Source: Candidatus Merdisoma merdipullorum
GTDB taxonomy: Bacteria; Bacillota; Clostridia; Lachnospirales; Lachnospiraceae
Direction: 5' to 3'
NCBI GenBank assembly: GCA_018715645.1
Contig: DVLE01000083.1
Location: 1-63,513 of the forward strand
DNA: 63,513 nucleotides
A model generated the notes under the pieces. It did not search any database, was not told the DNA's origin, and worked only from the letters and a program-made list of their open reading frames with translations. This document shows, piece after piece, positions 7,698 to 15,946 of this stretch. The position numbers and the translations under genes were made by a program. Position 1 is the stretch's first letter. Each line of letters begins with the position of its first letter.

Positions 7698-10058
7698 TTG
7701 CTTTCCAAATACAGCTCCTTAAACGAATTAAAGCCCGGCCAGACTGCCAGGGTTCAAAAGCTTCTTTGTACCGGAGATCTCAGACGCCGCCTTCTGGATC
7801 TGGGACTTGGGACGCCCGCACAAATTGACTGCGTAGGGAGCAGTCCTGCCGGAGATCCGAAAGCCTTTTTGATCCGCGGGGCCGTTATTGCCCTCCGGGA
7901 TCAGGACAGCCGGAAAGTTCTTGTGGAACGCCCTTCCGTGCCGGAAAAATCCATTGCCCTGGCAGGAAATCCGAATGTAGGGAAAAGCACTCTGTTCAAC
8001 GCTCTGACGGGAATGAAGCAGCATACCGGGAACTGGCCGGGCAAAACCGTAGAACAGTCTCAGGGAACTTTCCGGACAGCTTTGCACGTCTGCCGTCTGA
8101 TTGACACACCTGGCGCCTATTCTCTGGCAGCCCGTTCTCCTGAAGAAGAAATCACCAGAGATTTTCTTTGTTTTGGCGGTGTGGACGCCGCCATCGCTGT
8201 CTGTGACGCCTCCTGCCTGGAACGGAACCTGAATCTTGTGCTGCAGATTCTGGAGCTTTGTCCCCGTACTCTGGTATGCGTCAACCTGATGGACGAAGCA
8301 GAAAAACACCACATTGAGATCGACCAGAAAATATTGTCCCAGGAGCTTGGCGTCCCTGTCGTCGGCATTTCCGCCAGGGAAAAACAAGGGCTCTACGCTC
8401 TGACCGAAGCTCTTGACAAGCTCCTTTGCGGTCCCGGAGTCCGTCCGGTCCGTCCGGTGACTTATCCATCCCCTCTGGAAGCTGCCATACAGATTCTGGA
8501 GCCTTCGGTCCAGAATTCCATCGGCAGCCTCCTTCCTGCGCGCTGGCTTTCTCTTCGTCTGCTGGAGGATAATGAAAATCTGGAAACTGCCCTTTCTGAT
8601 TATCTGGGTTATGATCTCAAAAAAGAACCTTCCATAAGAAAGGCTTATGCAGAAGCGCAGGAAATCCTTCGCGCCTCTGATCTTCAGGGCGACAGCCTGC
8701 AGGACGCGGTCGCAGGCAGCATCCTTTCCCGCGCCGAGGAGATCGCGGGAAAAGCCGTACAGTCTGATCTCAGGGAAGCGCAGAAAACTGATCGTATCCT
8801 GGATCGGATCTTTACAGGACATTTGCTGGGGTATCCGATCATGCTGCTCTTGCTGGCCGGCGTTCTCTGGCTTACCATCACAGGAGCCAATTACCTCTCC
8901 GGTCTGCTCTCAGAAGTTTTATTTGGGTTCCAGAATGTGCTGACCGGACTGTTTCTGCGTCTTCAGGCCCCCGACTGGCTCCACGGACTCCTTGTCCTGG
9001 GCGCATATCGCGTTCTCGCCTGGGTAGTCTCCTGTATGCTTCCTCCAATGGCGATTTTTTTCCCTCTGTTCACCCTTCTGGAGGATGCCGGCTATCTGCC
9101 CCGGATTGCCTACAATCTGGACCATGTATTTCAGCGCTGCCGCTCCTGCGGAAAACAGGCTCTGACGCTCTGCATGAGCTTTGGCTGCAATGCGGTAGGT
9201 GTCACAGGCTGCCGCATCATTGATTCTCCAAGAGAACGCATGATCGCCATACTGACCTGCAGCTTCGTCCCCTGCAACGGCCGCTTTCCGGCTCTGATTG
9301 CCTTACTGACAATGTTCTTTGGAACGGCTGCAGGCAGAAGCCTCCTGACAGCAGAAGAAAGCGCTTCCTTGAATACTCCTGGTTCCAGCTTGCTTCCGGC
9401 TCTGCTTCTCACAGTCCTGGTCGTTTTCTCTGTGGTTATGGCGCTGCTGTTCTCCCGCCTCCTGTCCTGCACCCTGCTGCGGGGACTTTCGTCTTCCTTT
9501 ACTCTGGAGCTTCCCCCTTACCGGAAGCCTCAGATAGGAAGGGTTCTGCTGCGCTCCCTCCTTGATCGGACTCTTTTCGTGCTTGGGCGGGCCGCTGCGG
9601 CTGCGGCCCCGGCAGGAGCTTTAATCTGGCTGCTGGCAAGCATCCGGATTGGAGACGCCAGTCTGCTCTCCCTCTGCTCCGGAGCGCTGCAGCCCTTTGC
9701 CTCATGGTTTGGTCTCGACGGCGTAATTCTTCTGGCCTTTCTTTTGGGGCTTCCAGCCAACGAAATCGTCATCCCGGTTATGCTGGCAGCCTATCTGGAG
9801 CAGGGCGTGCTGACGGAGGCTGCCGGTGCCGCCGTCCTGAAAACGCTTCTTGTCTCTCAGGGCTGGACCGGTGTGACTGCCGTCTGCACGCTAATCTTCA
9901 TGCTCTTTCATTTTCCGTGCGCCACGACGCTTCTGACCATAAAAAAAGAGACCGGCTCCTTACGCTGGACTCTTTTAGCCGCCGCCCTGCCTACCGCCGT
10001 CGGTCTGGCTCTGTGTTTTATTACTGCTCAGGGCGCAAGACTTCTTGGGATAGGATAG
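7698..10058 (+). CDS. feoB: FeoA-FeoB fusion, ferrous iron transporter
   Basis: An N-terminal FeoA-like SH3 domain (SSLNELKPGQ through the DSRKVLVE segment) is fused to a FeoB GTPase-permease. G motifs are visible: GNPNVGKST, DTPG and NLMD, then SAR. The permease carries conserved-cysteine gate motifs (CMSFGCNAVGVTGCR, CSFVPCNGRFPAL). It imports Fe2+ across the membrane. The frame opens at TTG 7590, but that codon overlaps the divergent promoter and lacks a ribosome site. TTG 7698 has GGGGTG six bases upstream and begins just before the FeoA domain. Both starts are non-ATG, so the exact start is uncertain. This is one of only two plus-strand genes in the window. Confidence 0.93.
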   Translation: MLSKYSSLNELKPGQTARVQKLLCTGDLRRRLLDLGLGTPAQIDCVGSSPAGDPKAFLIRGAVIALRDQDSRKVLVERPSVPEKSIALAGNPNVGKSTLFNALTGMKQHTGNWPGKTVEQSQGTFRTALHVCRLIDTPGAYSLAARSPEEEITRDFLCFGGVDAAIAVCDASCLERNLNLVLQILELCPRTLVCVNLMDEAEKHHIEIDQKILSQELGVPVVGISAREKQGLYALTEALDKLLCGPGVRPVRPVTYPSPLEAAIQILEPSVQNSIGSLLPARWLSLRLLEDNENLETALSDYLGYDLKKEPSIRKAYAEAQEILRASDLQGDSLQDAVAGSILSRAEEIAGKAVQSDLREAQKTDRILDRIFTGHLLGYPIMLLLLAGVLWLTITGANYLSGLLSEVLFGFQNVLTGLFLRLQAPDWLHGLLVLGAYRVLAWVVSCMLPPMAIFFPLFTLLEDAGYLPRIAYNLDHVFQRCRSCGKQALTLCMSFGCNAVGVTGCRIIDSPRERMIAILTCSFVPCNGRFPALIALLTMFFGTAAGRSLLTAEESASLNTPGSSLLPALLLTVLVVFSVVMALLFSRLLSCTLLRGLSSSFTLELPPYRKPQIGRVLLRSLLDRTLFVLGRAAAAAAPAGALIWLLASIRIGDASLLSLCSGALQPFASWFGLDGVILLAFLLGLPANEIVIPVMLAAYLEQGVLTEAAGAAVLKTLLVSQGWTGVTAVCTLIFMLFHFPCATTLLTIKKETGSLRWTLLAAALPTAVGLALCFITAQGARLLGIG

Positions 10059-10077
10059 GGCGCCCCGCGGGGCGCCC
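10058..10077. terminator. GC-rich hairpin between convergent feoB and lipoprotein gene
   Basis: GGGCGCCCC and GGGGCGCCC form a perfect inverted repeat starting at the feoB stop codon. It lies between two genes that face each other, so it could end transcription from both sides. U-tracts are poor on both strands. Confidence 0.65.
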
Positions 10078-10098
10078 TTCTCCCTGGCTTCCGTCTTA

Positions 10099-10701
10099 TT
10101 AATAATTAATTCCGGTTATCGCCAGTTTTCCCTCCACGACTCCGAAGATAATGTTCGGGCGGCCATTTTCCCCTGCTACCACAAAGCCCGCCATGCTGGG
10201 AGTAAAATTGTCCACAGAAGCAGCGGCCACAGAATCCATGAGTTCCTGGGTAAGCACCTGGTCCGCTCCGAGAGCCAGGAAATCCTCTCTCGTCTCCACA
10301 ATGCCTTCTGTATCCGGCAGTCCTACATAGACCGGATAGGAGGTCAGATCTGCCAGCGCTTCCATATCTTTTGCCGCTACAGCTTCCTTGATTTTTCCTG
10401 CGAATGCTGCCGCCGCCTCGCTGTCCACTGCAAAATTGTCCTCATAGCTCTGCGCATTTTCCTCAGAACCGCCTGTCTCTGCTTCAGCCTCAGAAGCGTC
10501 GGCTTCCTCCAAAGCTGCGTCCGCGCCGTCTTCTGTCTGCGCATCCTCCGCCGCGCCTGTCGTCTCTTCCGCCGCGTCCGTCTCCGCAGTCTGTTCTGTC
10601 TCCGGCGTCGTCTCCTGTTCCGCAGCGTCGCCGCCGCAGCCCATCATCACCATCAGTACTGTAAGTCCCAGCGCCAAAATCATTTTTTTCCTTTTCATCA
10701 T
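10099..10701 (-). CDS. Putative lipoprotein downstream of rsiV
   Basis: The 200-residue product has a lipoprotein signal (KKMILALGLTVLMVMMGCGG, lipidated Cys about residue 22). A long Glu/Thr/Ala-rich linker (about 25-90) tethers a small C-terminal domain (about 95-200) of the kind seen in NTF2-like or DUF4878-type folds. A GTG at 10710 overlaps the rsiV stop, but GAGGTG correctly precedes the ATG at 10701. It is the last gene of the sigV-rsiV operon and probably acts outside the membrane in the same envelope-stress response. The particular function is not known. Confidence 0.75.
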   Translation of the reverse strand: MMKRKKMILALGLTVLMVMMGCGGDAAEQETTPETEQTAETDAAEETTGAAEDAQTEDGADAALEEADASEAEAETGGSEENAQSYEDNFAVDSEAAAAFAGKIKEAVAAKDMEALADLTSYPVYVGLPDTEGIVETREDFLALGADQVLTQELMDSVAAASVDNFTPSMAGFVVAGENGRPNIIFGVVEGKLAITGINY

Positions 10702-10706
10702 TTCAT

Positions 10707-11564
10707 TCACCTCTTAATCTCAAATTCCGGCTGTCCCGCAGCGCCAGGCGCAATCTCATACTCTCCAAAGACGATGACGGGATTTCCGGCTTCGTTGATA
10801 TAGAACTTTGTCTCCTCCGTCACGCCGGTAAAATCTTCTTCCCAGTAATCCATTCCGCTCTGGGCTTCTTTTTCCGGAATCTGACTCAGAATGCTCTCGT
10901 CAGCAATCTGCGCATAATTCTCGCCCAGAAGATCTGCAAGCATCACCTGCCGTCCCTTTTCCAGATCGAAGTTGTAATATCTCGTCTCGCTGTAGGCGCT
11001 GGTCCAGTTTTCGCTTCCCATAACGGCCACCGACAGATATTTGTCCGTCTGAGTCTTCACCTCATACCATACCCGAATCTCAATATTGTGGGCCGCCCAT
11101 TCTTCCTCTGTTCCGCCTGTCTCCAGGAACGCCTGTCTGTACTCCTCCGCCCTCTTGACAGCTTCATCCGCGTACTGCTCGCACATATTGTAGATTTCTT
11201 CGTTTACGGATTCCGCGAGATTTCCGGTTCCCTCCGCGATCATTTCAATACTTGGAATCTCTACGGAGATTTTCAGATCCTCCGTCTCTTCTTCATAGGA
11301 ACGGAAGGTAAGAACCTTGGCCACCGCTCCGATCACCGGTATCTTTCCCATATTTTCAGCAAAAACTGTGCTTGTATTCAGAGCCGTCACAAAGACTGCC
11401 ATAACTGCGGCCGCGGCCACAAGTCCCCTTCTTAAGCCTCTGAATCTAATCGTTTTCTTCCGCTTCGTCTCCATTTTTGTTACCTCCTGCATAATTCTTT
11501 CCGATAATTCTTCGGGTACCGGAACAGAATCATACGTTTTCTTTGCCTCCTCGATTCGATTCAT
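10707..11564 (-). CDS. rsiV: RsiV-type anti-sigma factor
   Basis: The 285-residue protein has a short cytoplasmic N-terminus (MNRIEEAKKTYDSVPVPEEL), one membrane helix (about 48-68) and an extracytoplasmic domain of the DUF3298/RsiV type with the IEIRVWYEVKTQTDKYLSVAV and YYNFDLEKGRQVMLADLL segments. In Bacillus and Enterococcus, RsiV binds lysozyme directly, is cleaved, and releases SigV. It overlaps sigV by 4 nt (ATGA-type coupling) with AGGAGGTGG inside the sigV end. The lysozyme-receptor role here is by family analogy. Confidence 0.85.
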   Translation of the reverse strand: MNRIEEAKKTYDSVPVPEELSERIMQEVTKMETKRKKTIRFRGLRRGLVAAAAVMAVFVTALNTSTVFAENMGKIPVIGAVAKVLTFRSYEEETEDLKISVEIPSIEMIAEGTGNLAESVNEEIYNMCEQYADEAVKRAEEYRQAFLETGGTEEEWAAHNIEIRVWYEVKTQTDKYLSVAVMGSENWTSAYSETRYYNFDLEKGRQVMLADLLGENYAQIADESILSQIPEKEAQSGMDYWEEDFTGVTEETKFYINEAGNPVIVFGEYEIAPGAAGQPEFEIKR

Positions 11565-12055
11565 AAGTCCACCTCCTGAACAGACACCTTCAACGCCTTC
11601 AGTCCCCGGTACAGCTTTGATTTCACAGTATTCAGATTCATCTCCATGACCTGCGCAATCTCCTGGAGCGAAAGCTCCTCGTAAAATCTCAGCTTAATGA
11701 TTGCCTGCACGTCCTCCTCCAAACGGTTGATATGCAGGTACAGATCCTCCTCCGGAGGCTCAAAACCCTTTTCCTCATAAGGTTCTTCCTTCTGCGCCTC
11801 CTCCCCTGCCAGAACTGTTTTATTCCTCTCCCGCAGAATGGAAAGGCTCTCGTTTACCACAATCCGGTAGAACCATGTCTTGATAGCCGCCCTGTTTTTC
11901 AGCTCCCCATAATGCTCCAGAGCCTTGCATACCGCGCTCTGCACCGCGTCAAGAGCGTCCTCCTGATTTTGGACGTAGCTGTAGGCCAGCCGGTAAAAGT
12001 TATTTTGATTTTCTATGATATAAACGACAACCTTTTCATATAAGTCCTGCTTCAT
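11561..12055 (-). CDS. sigV: ECF sigma factor, SigV type
   Basis: The 164-residue sigma-70 family protein carries region 2 (FYRLAYSYVQNQEDALDAVQ and WFYRIVVNESLSILRER) and region 4 with a helix-turn-helix (LSLQEIAQVMEMNLNTVKSKLYRG). AGGTGA before the ATG at 12055 selects this start over one six codons earlier. It is coupled to an RsiV-like anti-sigma gene, which indicates the SigV group controlling lysozyme and envelope defence. A possible self-regulated ECF promoter with GCAAC and CATC spaced 17 nt runs into the upstream terminator stem, but the match is weak. Confidence 0.88.
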   Translation of the reverse strand: MKQDLYEKVVVYIIENQNNFYRLAYSYVQNQEDALDAVQSAVCKALEHYGELKNRAAIKTWFYRIVVNESLSILRERNKTVLAGEEAQKEEPYEEKGFEPPEEDLYLHINRLEEDVQAIIKLRFYEELSLQEIAQVMEMNLNTVKSKLYRGLKALKVSVQEVDL

Positions 12056-12135
12056 TGTGATCACCTGCCTCATTTACAACGTTGTTTTTCTTTATTCTTT
12101 CTTACCCTTTTCTACTTTATAGATGTACAGAGAAC

Positions 12136-12171
12136 AAAAAAAGTTGCAGAATTTCAAAAAAATCCTGCAAC
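12136..12171 (-). terminator. Strong intrinsic terminator between purD and sigV
   Basis: On the minus strand GTTGCAG and CTGCAAC (12143-12171) form a stem extended by inner A-T pairs, followed immediately by seven T. It lies after purD and after the 189-bp palindromic element, so it most likely ends the pur transcript before sigV. Confidence 0.85.
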
Positions 12172-12182
12172 CAAAAGGTTCC

Positions 12183-12371
12183 AAGCCACACCCGTCCAGA
12201 ATCAGAAGGACAGTAGACGTCATGCTTGCATGTAAGCAACTGTCCTTCTGATTCTGGAACAGGGTGTTCCCTGGAACCACCCCCACATAAGCAGTCTTAG
12301 CTCCGGTAGGAGCGGAACTGGAGCGCGTAAGCGCGACGAGTGCGCATGTGGGGGTGGTCCGGGTGTGGCTT
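12183..12371. repeat. 189-bp nested multi-branch palindrome (MITE-like or structured RNA)
   Basis: This fills most of the 357-bp gap between purD and sigV. Outer 12-bp perfect arms (AAGCCACACCCG at 12183-12194, complement at 12360-12371) enclose several hairpins. A 19-bp perfect stem joins 12196-12214 with 12239-12257, and a short hairpin lies at 12260-12273. A 13-bp perfect stem joins 12276-12288 with 12346-12358 and itself encloses GCTCC/GGAGC and CGCG/CGCG hairpins. No target-site duplication was seen. It could be a non-autonomous mobile element or a folded RNA in the purD 3' region. No coding potential is supported. Confidence 0.75.
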
Positions 12372-12412
12372 GTAATATCAAAGATTCTATTTAAGCAAAA
12401 ACATTAACGACG

Positions 12413-13684
12413 CTACGCCTCGTCAATCGCTTTTCCGATGTCGCTGCGGCAGTATGCCTTCTCAAAGGTCACCTGACGCGCCGCCTCGTAAGCGTTGGCG
12501 CGGGCCGTCTTCAGATCCGGACCTGTGGCCGTTACGCCAAGCACCCGGCCGCCGTTCGTGACAAAACGGCCATTCTCCATCTTTGTGCCTGCATGGAAGA
12601 CATAGACGCCTTCCTTTCCCTTCAGGTTTTCCAGGCCCTCGATGGGGAAACCTTTCTCGTAGGAAACGGGATAGCCGCCGGACGCGAGCACCACGCAGAC
12701 CGCCGCATTGTCCTCAAACACAAGATCAATCTGATCCAGCGTTCCGTCGATGCAGGCTTCAAAGACGTCCACAATGTCATTCTTCATACGCGGAAGCACC
12801 ACCTGAGCCTCCGGATCGCCGAATCTGGCGTTGTACTCCAATACCCGCGGTCCCTGAGGCGTCAGCATCAGTCCAAAGAAGATCACGCCCTTAAAGGGAC
12901 GTCCCTCCGCGGCCATGGCGTCCACCGTGGCCTGGTAGATATGCTCTTTGCAGAAGGCATCCACCTCCTCCGTGTAGAAGGGACTCGGTGAAAAGGTTCC
13001 CATTCCGCCCGTATTCAGTCCCTGATCGCCGTCCAGGGCCCGCTTATGATCCTGAGCAGAGGTCATACACTTGATCGTCTTGCCATCCACAAAGCTTAAG
13101 ACCGATACCTCCCGCCCTGTCATAAATTCTTCGATAACCATACGGTTTCCGGCAGCGCCAAACTGCTTGTCCAGCATGATTGTACGCACGCCCTCTTTCG
13201 CTTCCTCCAAAGTATTGCAGATCAGGACGCCCTTCCCCAGAGCCAATCCATCCGCCTTCAGCACAATGGGAAATCTGGCCGTCTCCAGGTAAGCCAGGGC
13301 TTTATCCGGATCGTCGAAATTCTCATAAGCAGCCGTGGGAATCCCATACTTTTTCATCAGATCCTTGGAAAACGCCTTGGAGCCTTCCAGGATCGCCGCA
13401 TTCTTTCTAGGTCCGAAGATCCTTAAGCCCTCGCTCTCAAACACGTCCACGATGCCGCCCACCAGCGGATCGTCCATGCCTACCACCGTCAGATCGATTT
13501 CCTTTTCCTTTGCAAAAGCCGCAAGCTTTTCAAACTCCATGGCTCCGATGGGTACGCACTCGGCATATTCCCCGATGCCTGCGTTTCCCGGCGCACAGTA
13601 TATCTTTTCTGCCTTCGGACTCTGAGCGATCTTCCATGCGATAGCATGTTCGCGGCCGCCGGAGCCCACGATCAAAATCTTCAT
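12413..13684 (-). CDS. purD: Phosphoribosylamine-glycine ligase
   Basis: The 423-residue ATP-grasp enzyme of purine synthesis joins glycine to phosphoribosylamine to give GAR. It starts [18 protein letters not shown] and carries the family motifs GNAGI, VLKADGLALGKGV, GGMGTFSPSPF and LEYNARFGDPE. AGGAGG before the ATG at 13684 fixes the start, 18 codons into a longer frame, and its ATGA overlaps the purN stop. It is the last gene of purE-purM-purN-purD. Confidence 0.98.
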   Translation of the reverse strand: MKILIVGSGGREHAIAWKIAQSPKAEKIYCAPGNAGIGEYAECVPIGAMEFEKLAAFAKEKEIDLTVVGMDDPLVGGIVDVFESEGLRIFGPRKNAAILEGSKAFSKDLMKKYGIPTAAYENFDDPDKALAYLETARFPIVLKADGLALGKGVLICNTLEEAKEGVRTIMLDKQFGAAGNRMVIEEFMTGREVSVLSFVDGKTIKCMTSAQDHKRALDGDQGLNTGGMGTFSPSPFYTEEVDAFCKEHIYQATVDAMAAEGRPFKGVIFFGLMLTPQGPRVLEYNARFGDPEAQVVLPRMKNDIVDVFEACIDGTLDQIDLVFEDNAAVCVVLASGGYPVSYEKGFPIEGLENLKGKEGVYVFHAGTKMENGRFVTNGGRVLGVTATGPDLKTARANAYEAARQVTFEKAYCRSDIGKAIDEA

Positions 13685-14280
13685 ACCTTTTCCTCCTGAT
13701 TTGCCAGCATATCGATAGCCTTCGGAAGAAGCACCCATTCTGCCTCCTCCATTACCCTGCGCTGCAATGTCTCCGGTGTGTCGCCATCCTTTACCTCCAC
13801 AGCCTTCTGCAGAAGAATAGGACCGGTATCGGTTCCCTCGTCCACAAAGTGTACCGTGGCTCCTGTCACCTTTACGCCTCGCTCCAAAGCCGCCTCATGC
13901 ACTTTCAGGCCATAATACCCCGTACCGCAAAAGGACGGGATCAGGGAAGGATGCACGTTGATCATCCGTCCCCGGTACTCCCGGATGATGATCTCCGGTA
14001 TCACCACAAGACAGCCCGCCAGGACGACCAGATCGGCTCCGCTGTCCTTCAAAGCTTTAAGGAGAGCCTCGTCAAAGGCCTTCCCCGCGCCGTATTCCTT
14101 TCGGGATACGCAAAGGGCAGGCACTCCGTGCTTTTTCGCACGTTCCAGCGCGAAGGCATTCGGATTGTTGCTGATAACCGCCACAACCTTTGCATTCCGG
14201 ATGCGCCCTGTCTCCACTGCGTCCAGAATTGCCTGAAGATTCGTGCCTCCGCCGGACACCAGCACCGCTACTTTCAGCAT
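13681..14280 (-). CDS. purN: Phosphoribosylglycinamide formyltransferase
   Basis: The 199-residue protein transfers a formyl group from 10-formyl-THF to GAR. Motifs include [36 protein letters not shown] and the active-site region [11 protein letters not shown] (Asn-His pair), followed by [14 protein letters not shown] with the catalytic Asp. It overlaps purM by 7 nt and purD by 4 nt, so the three are translationally linked. Confidence 0.97.
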   Translation of the reverse strand: MLKVAVLVSGGGTNLQAILDAVETGRIRNAKVVAVISNNPNAFALERAKKHGVPALCVSRKEYGAGKAFDEALLKALKDSGADLVVLAGCLVVIPEIIIREYRGRMINVHPSLIPSFCGTGYYGLKVHEAALERGVKVTGATVHFVDEGTDTGPILLQKAVEVKDGDTPETLQRRVMEEAEWVLLPKAIDMLANQEEKV

Positions 14281-15299
14281 AATGTCACTCCTTTTTCTCC
14301 TGCCTGGACCTCTCCCAGCATATAGGGTGTCTCTCCTGCGTCACGGATAGCCGCCATGCACGCGTCCGCCTGCGCAGGCGACACGGCCAGCACCATTCCG
14401 ATACCCATATTGAAGGTATTGTACATCATCTGCTCCTCGATGCGTCCATCCACCTGAAGCATCTGGAAAATCATCGGGATCTCATAGCTGTCTTTCCTAA
14501 TCATCGCGCGCATTCCTTCCGGAAGCATACGCGGAATGTTTTCATAAAAGCCTCCGCCAGTGATATGACTGCATCCCTTAACAGCCACGCCAGCCTCCTT
14601 CACGGCCTTAAGCGCCTTTACATAGATCTTTGTCGGCTCGATAAGCGCTTCTCCAAGGGTTCTTCCAAGTCCCTCAAAGTATGTATTCATATATTCTTCC
14701 TTCATCGTGAATACCCGGCGCACCAGAGAAAATCCGTTGCTGTGTACGCCTGAGGAAGCCATTCCGATGAGAACGTCCCCGGCTTTTATGCCGGCTCCTG
14801 TAATCAGATCTTTCTGATCGACGATGCCTACCGCAAAGCCTGCCAGATCGTATTCGTCCACAGGATAGAAGCCCGGCATCTCCGCAGTCTCTCCTCCGAT
14901 CAGAGCCGCTCCCGCCTGACGGCAGCCTTCCGCCACGCCGCTTACGATGGTCGCGATCCGTTCCGGAATATTTCTTCCGCAGGCAATGTAGTCCAGGAAA
15001 AACAGGGGTTCTCCGCCCGCGCAGGCAATGTCGTTCACACACATGGCCACGCAGTCGATTCCCACTGTGTCGTGCTTATTCATCAGAAACGCAAGCTTCA
15101 GCTTCGTTCCCACGCCGTCCGTACCGGATACCAGCGTCGGCTTTTCCATATTTTTATACGCCTCCATGGAAAACGCGCCGGAAAATCCGCCAAGTCCCGT
15201 GAGTACCTCCGGACGCATGGTCCGGCTCACATGCTCCTTCATCAGCTCCACAGACCGGTACCCGGCCTCAATATCTACACCAGCATTCTTGTAATCCAT
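14274..15299 (-). CDS. purM: Phosphoribosylformylglycinamidine cyclo-ligase (AIR synthetase)
   Basis: The 341-residue ATP-dependent enzyme closes FGAM to AIR. It begins [18 protein letters not shown] and has the PurM signatures [37 protein letters not shown] and [22 protein letters not shown] precedes the ATG. It is the second gene of the pur operon, 41 nt after purE. Confidence 0.98.
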   Translation of the reverse strand: MDYKNAGVDIEAGYRSVELMKEHVSRTMRPEVLTGLGGFSGAFSMEAYKNMEKPTLVSGTDGVGTKLKLAFLMNKHDTVGIDCVAMCVNDIACAGGEPLFFLDYIACGRNIPERIATIVSGVAEGCRQAGAALIGGETAEMPGFYPVDEYDLAGFAVGIVDQKDLITGAGIKAGDVLIGMASSGVHSNGFSLVRRVFTMKEEYMNTYFEGLGRTLGEALIEPTKIYVKALKAVKEAGVAVKGCSHITGGGFYENIPRMLPEGMRAMIRKDSYEIPMIFQMLQVDGRIEEQMMYNTFNMGIGMVLAVSPAQADACMAAIRDAGETPYMLGEVQAGEKGVTLC

Positions 15300-15340
15300 T
15301 CTGTTCCCTCCCTATTTAACCCTGTCTTACAGTAGTATCA

Positions 15341-15841
15341 TCAATAGTTTTTGTAGCCTACCTCTGCGAGCCGCTCCGCCTTCTTCTCCACCTGCTCTTT
15401 CAGTTCCTGAGAATAAGCTTTCAGACGTGCGAGAAGCTCCGGATCAGAAGTTGCAAGAATCTTTGCTGCCAGAAGTCCCGCATTGGCTCCTCCGCCTATG
15501 GCCACCGTCGCCACCGGAATACCGGAGGGCATCTGCACGATGGAATACAGAGAATCACGGCCGCCCAAGGATGTGGTATGCATCGGAATTCCGATGACCG
15601 GCATCGGGAAGATCGCCGCGCACATTCCCGGCAGATGCGCCGCCATTCCGGCTCCTGCGATAATCACCTTAAAGCCTTTGCTCTCTGCGCTTTTTGCATA
15701 CTCGAAAAATACGTCCGGCTCTCTGTGGGCTGAAATAATCGTCATCTCAAATTCCACGCCAAGCTGCTCCAGCACCTCCGCCGCCTTTTTCATCACAGGC
15801 ATATCGGAATCGCTGCCCATTACAATGCCTACCTTTGCCAT
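15341..15841 (-). CDS. purE: N5-carboxyaminoimidazole ribonucleotide mutase
   Basis: The 166-residue PurE (class I) has the conserved VGIVMGSDSDMPVMKKA start and the active-site stretches SAHREPD and GAGMAAHLPGM. The VIGIPMHT segment and the later GGGANAGLLAAKIL complete the family pattern. It moves the carboxyl group of N5-CAIR to give CAIR. GGGAGG lies before the ATG. It is the first gene of the operon, reached from the promoter at 15918-15946 after a leader of about 70 nt. No purK or purine riboswitch was seen. Confidence 0.97.
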   Translation of the reverse strand: MAKVGIVMGSDSDMPVMKKAAEVLEQLGVEFEMTIISAHREPDVFFEYAKSAESKGFKVIIAGAGMAAHLPGMCAAIFPMPVIGIPMHTTSLGGRDSLYSIVQMPSGIPVATVAIGGGANAGLLAAKILATSDPELLARLKAYSQELKEQVEKKAERLAEVGYKNY

Positions 15842-15917
15842 ACCAAGTACCTCCCTATAAATATTTATTAGTTTTACTTATAAATCTTCTCTTATTACTA
15901 TTATATGCTTATAAATG

Positions 15918-15946
15918 AGTTTACCGTCTCCTGCCCTCTCTGTCAA
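15918..15946 (-). promoter_or_regulatory. Sigma-A promoter for the pur operon
   Basis: On the minus strand, a perfect TTGACA (15941-15946) and TAAACT (15918-15923) are 17 nt apart. The -35 overlaps the stop codon of the aminopeptidase gene upstream. The AT-rich leader up to purE (about 70 nt) shows no riboswitch-like fold. Confidence 0.85.

Noticed and set aside
12092..12286. 64-codon minus frame upstream of sigV
   Set aside because: It runs through the palindromic element and the terminator, with no ribosome site and no protein-like composition.
15842..15942. Purine riboswitch upstream of purE
   Set aside because: The leader is only about 70 nt, AT-rich and lacks the conserved three-way junction sequences.
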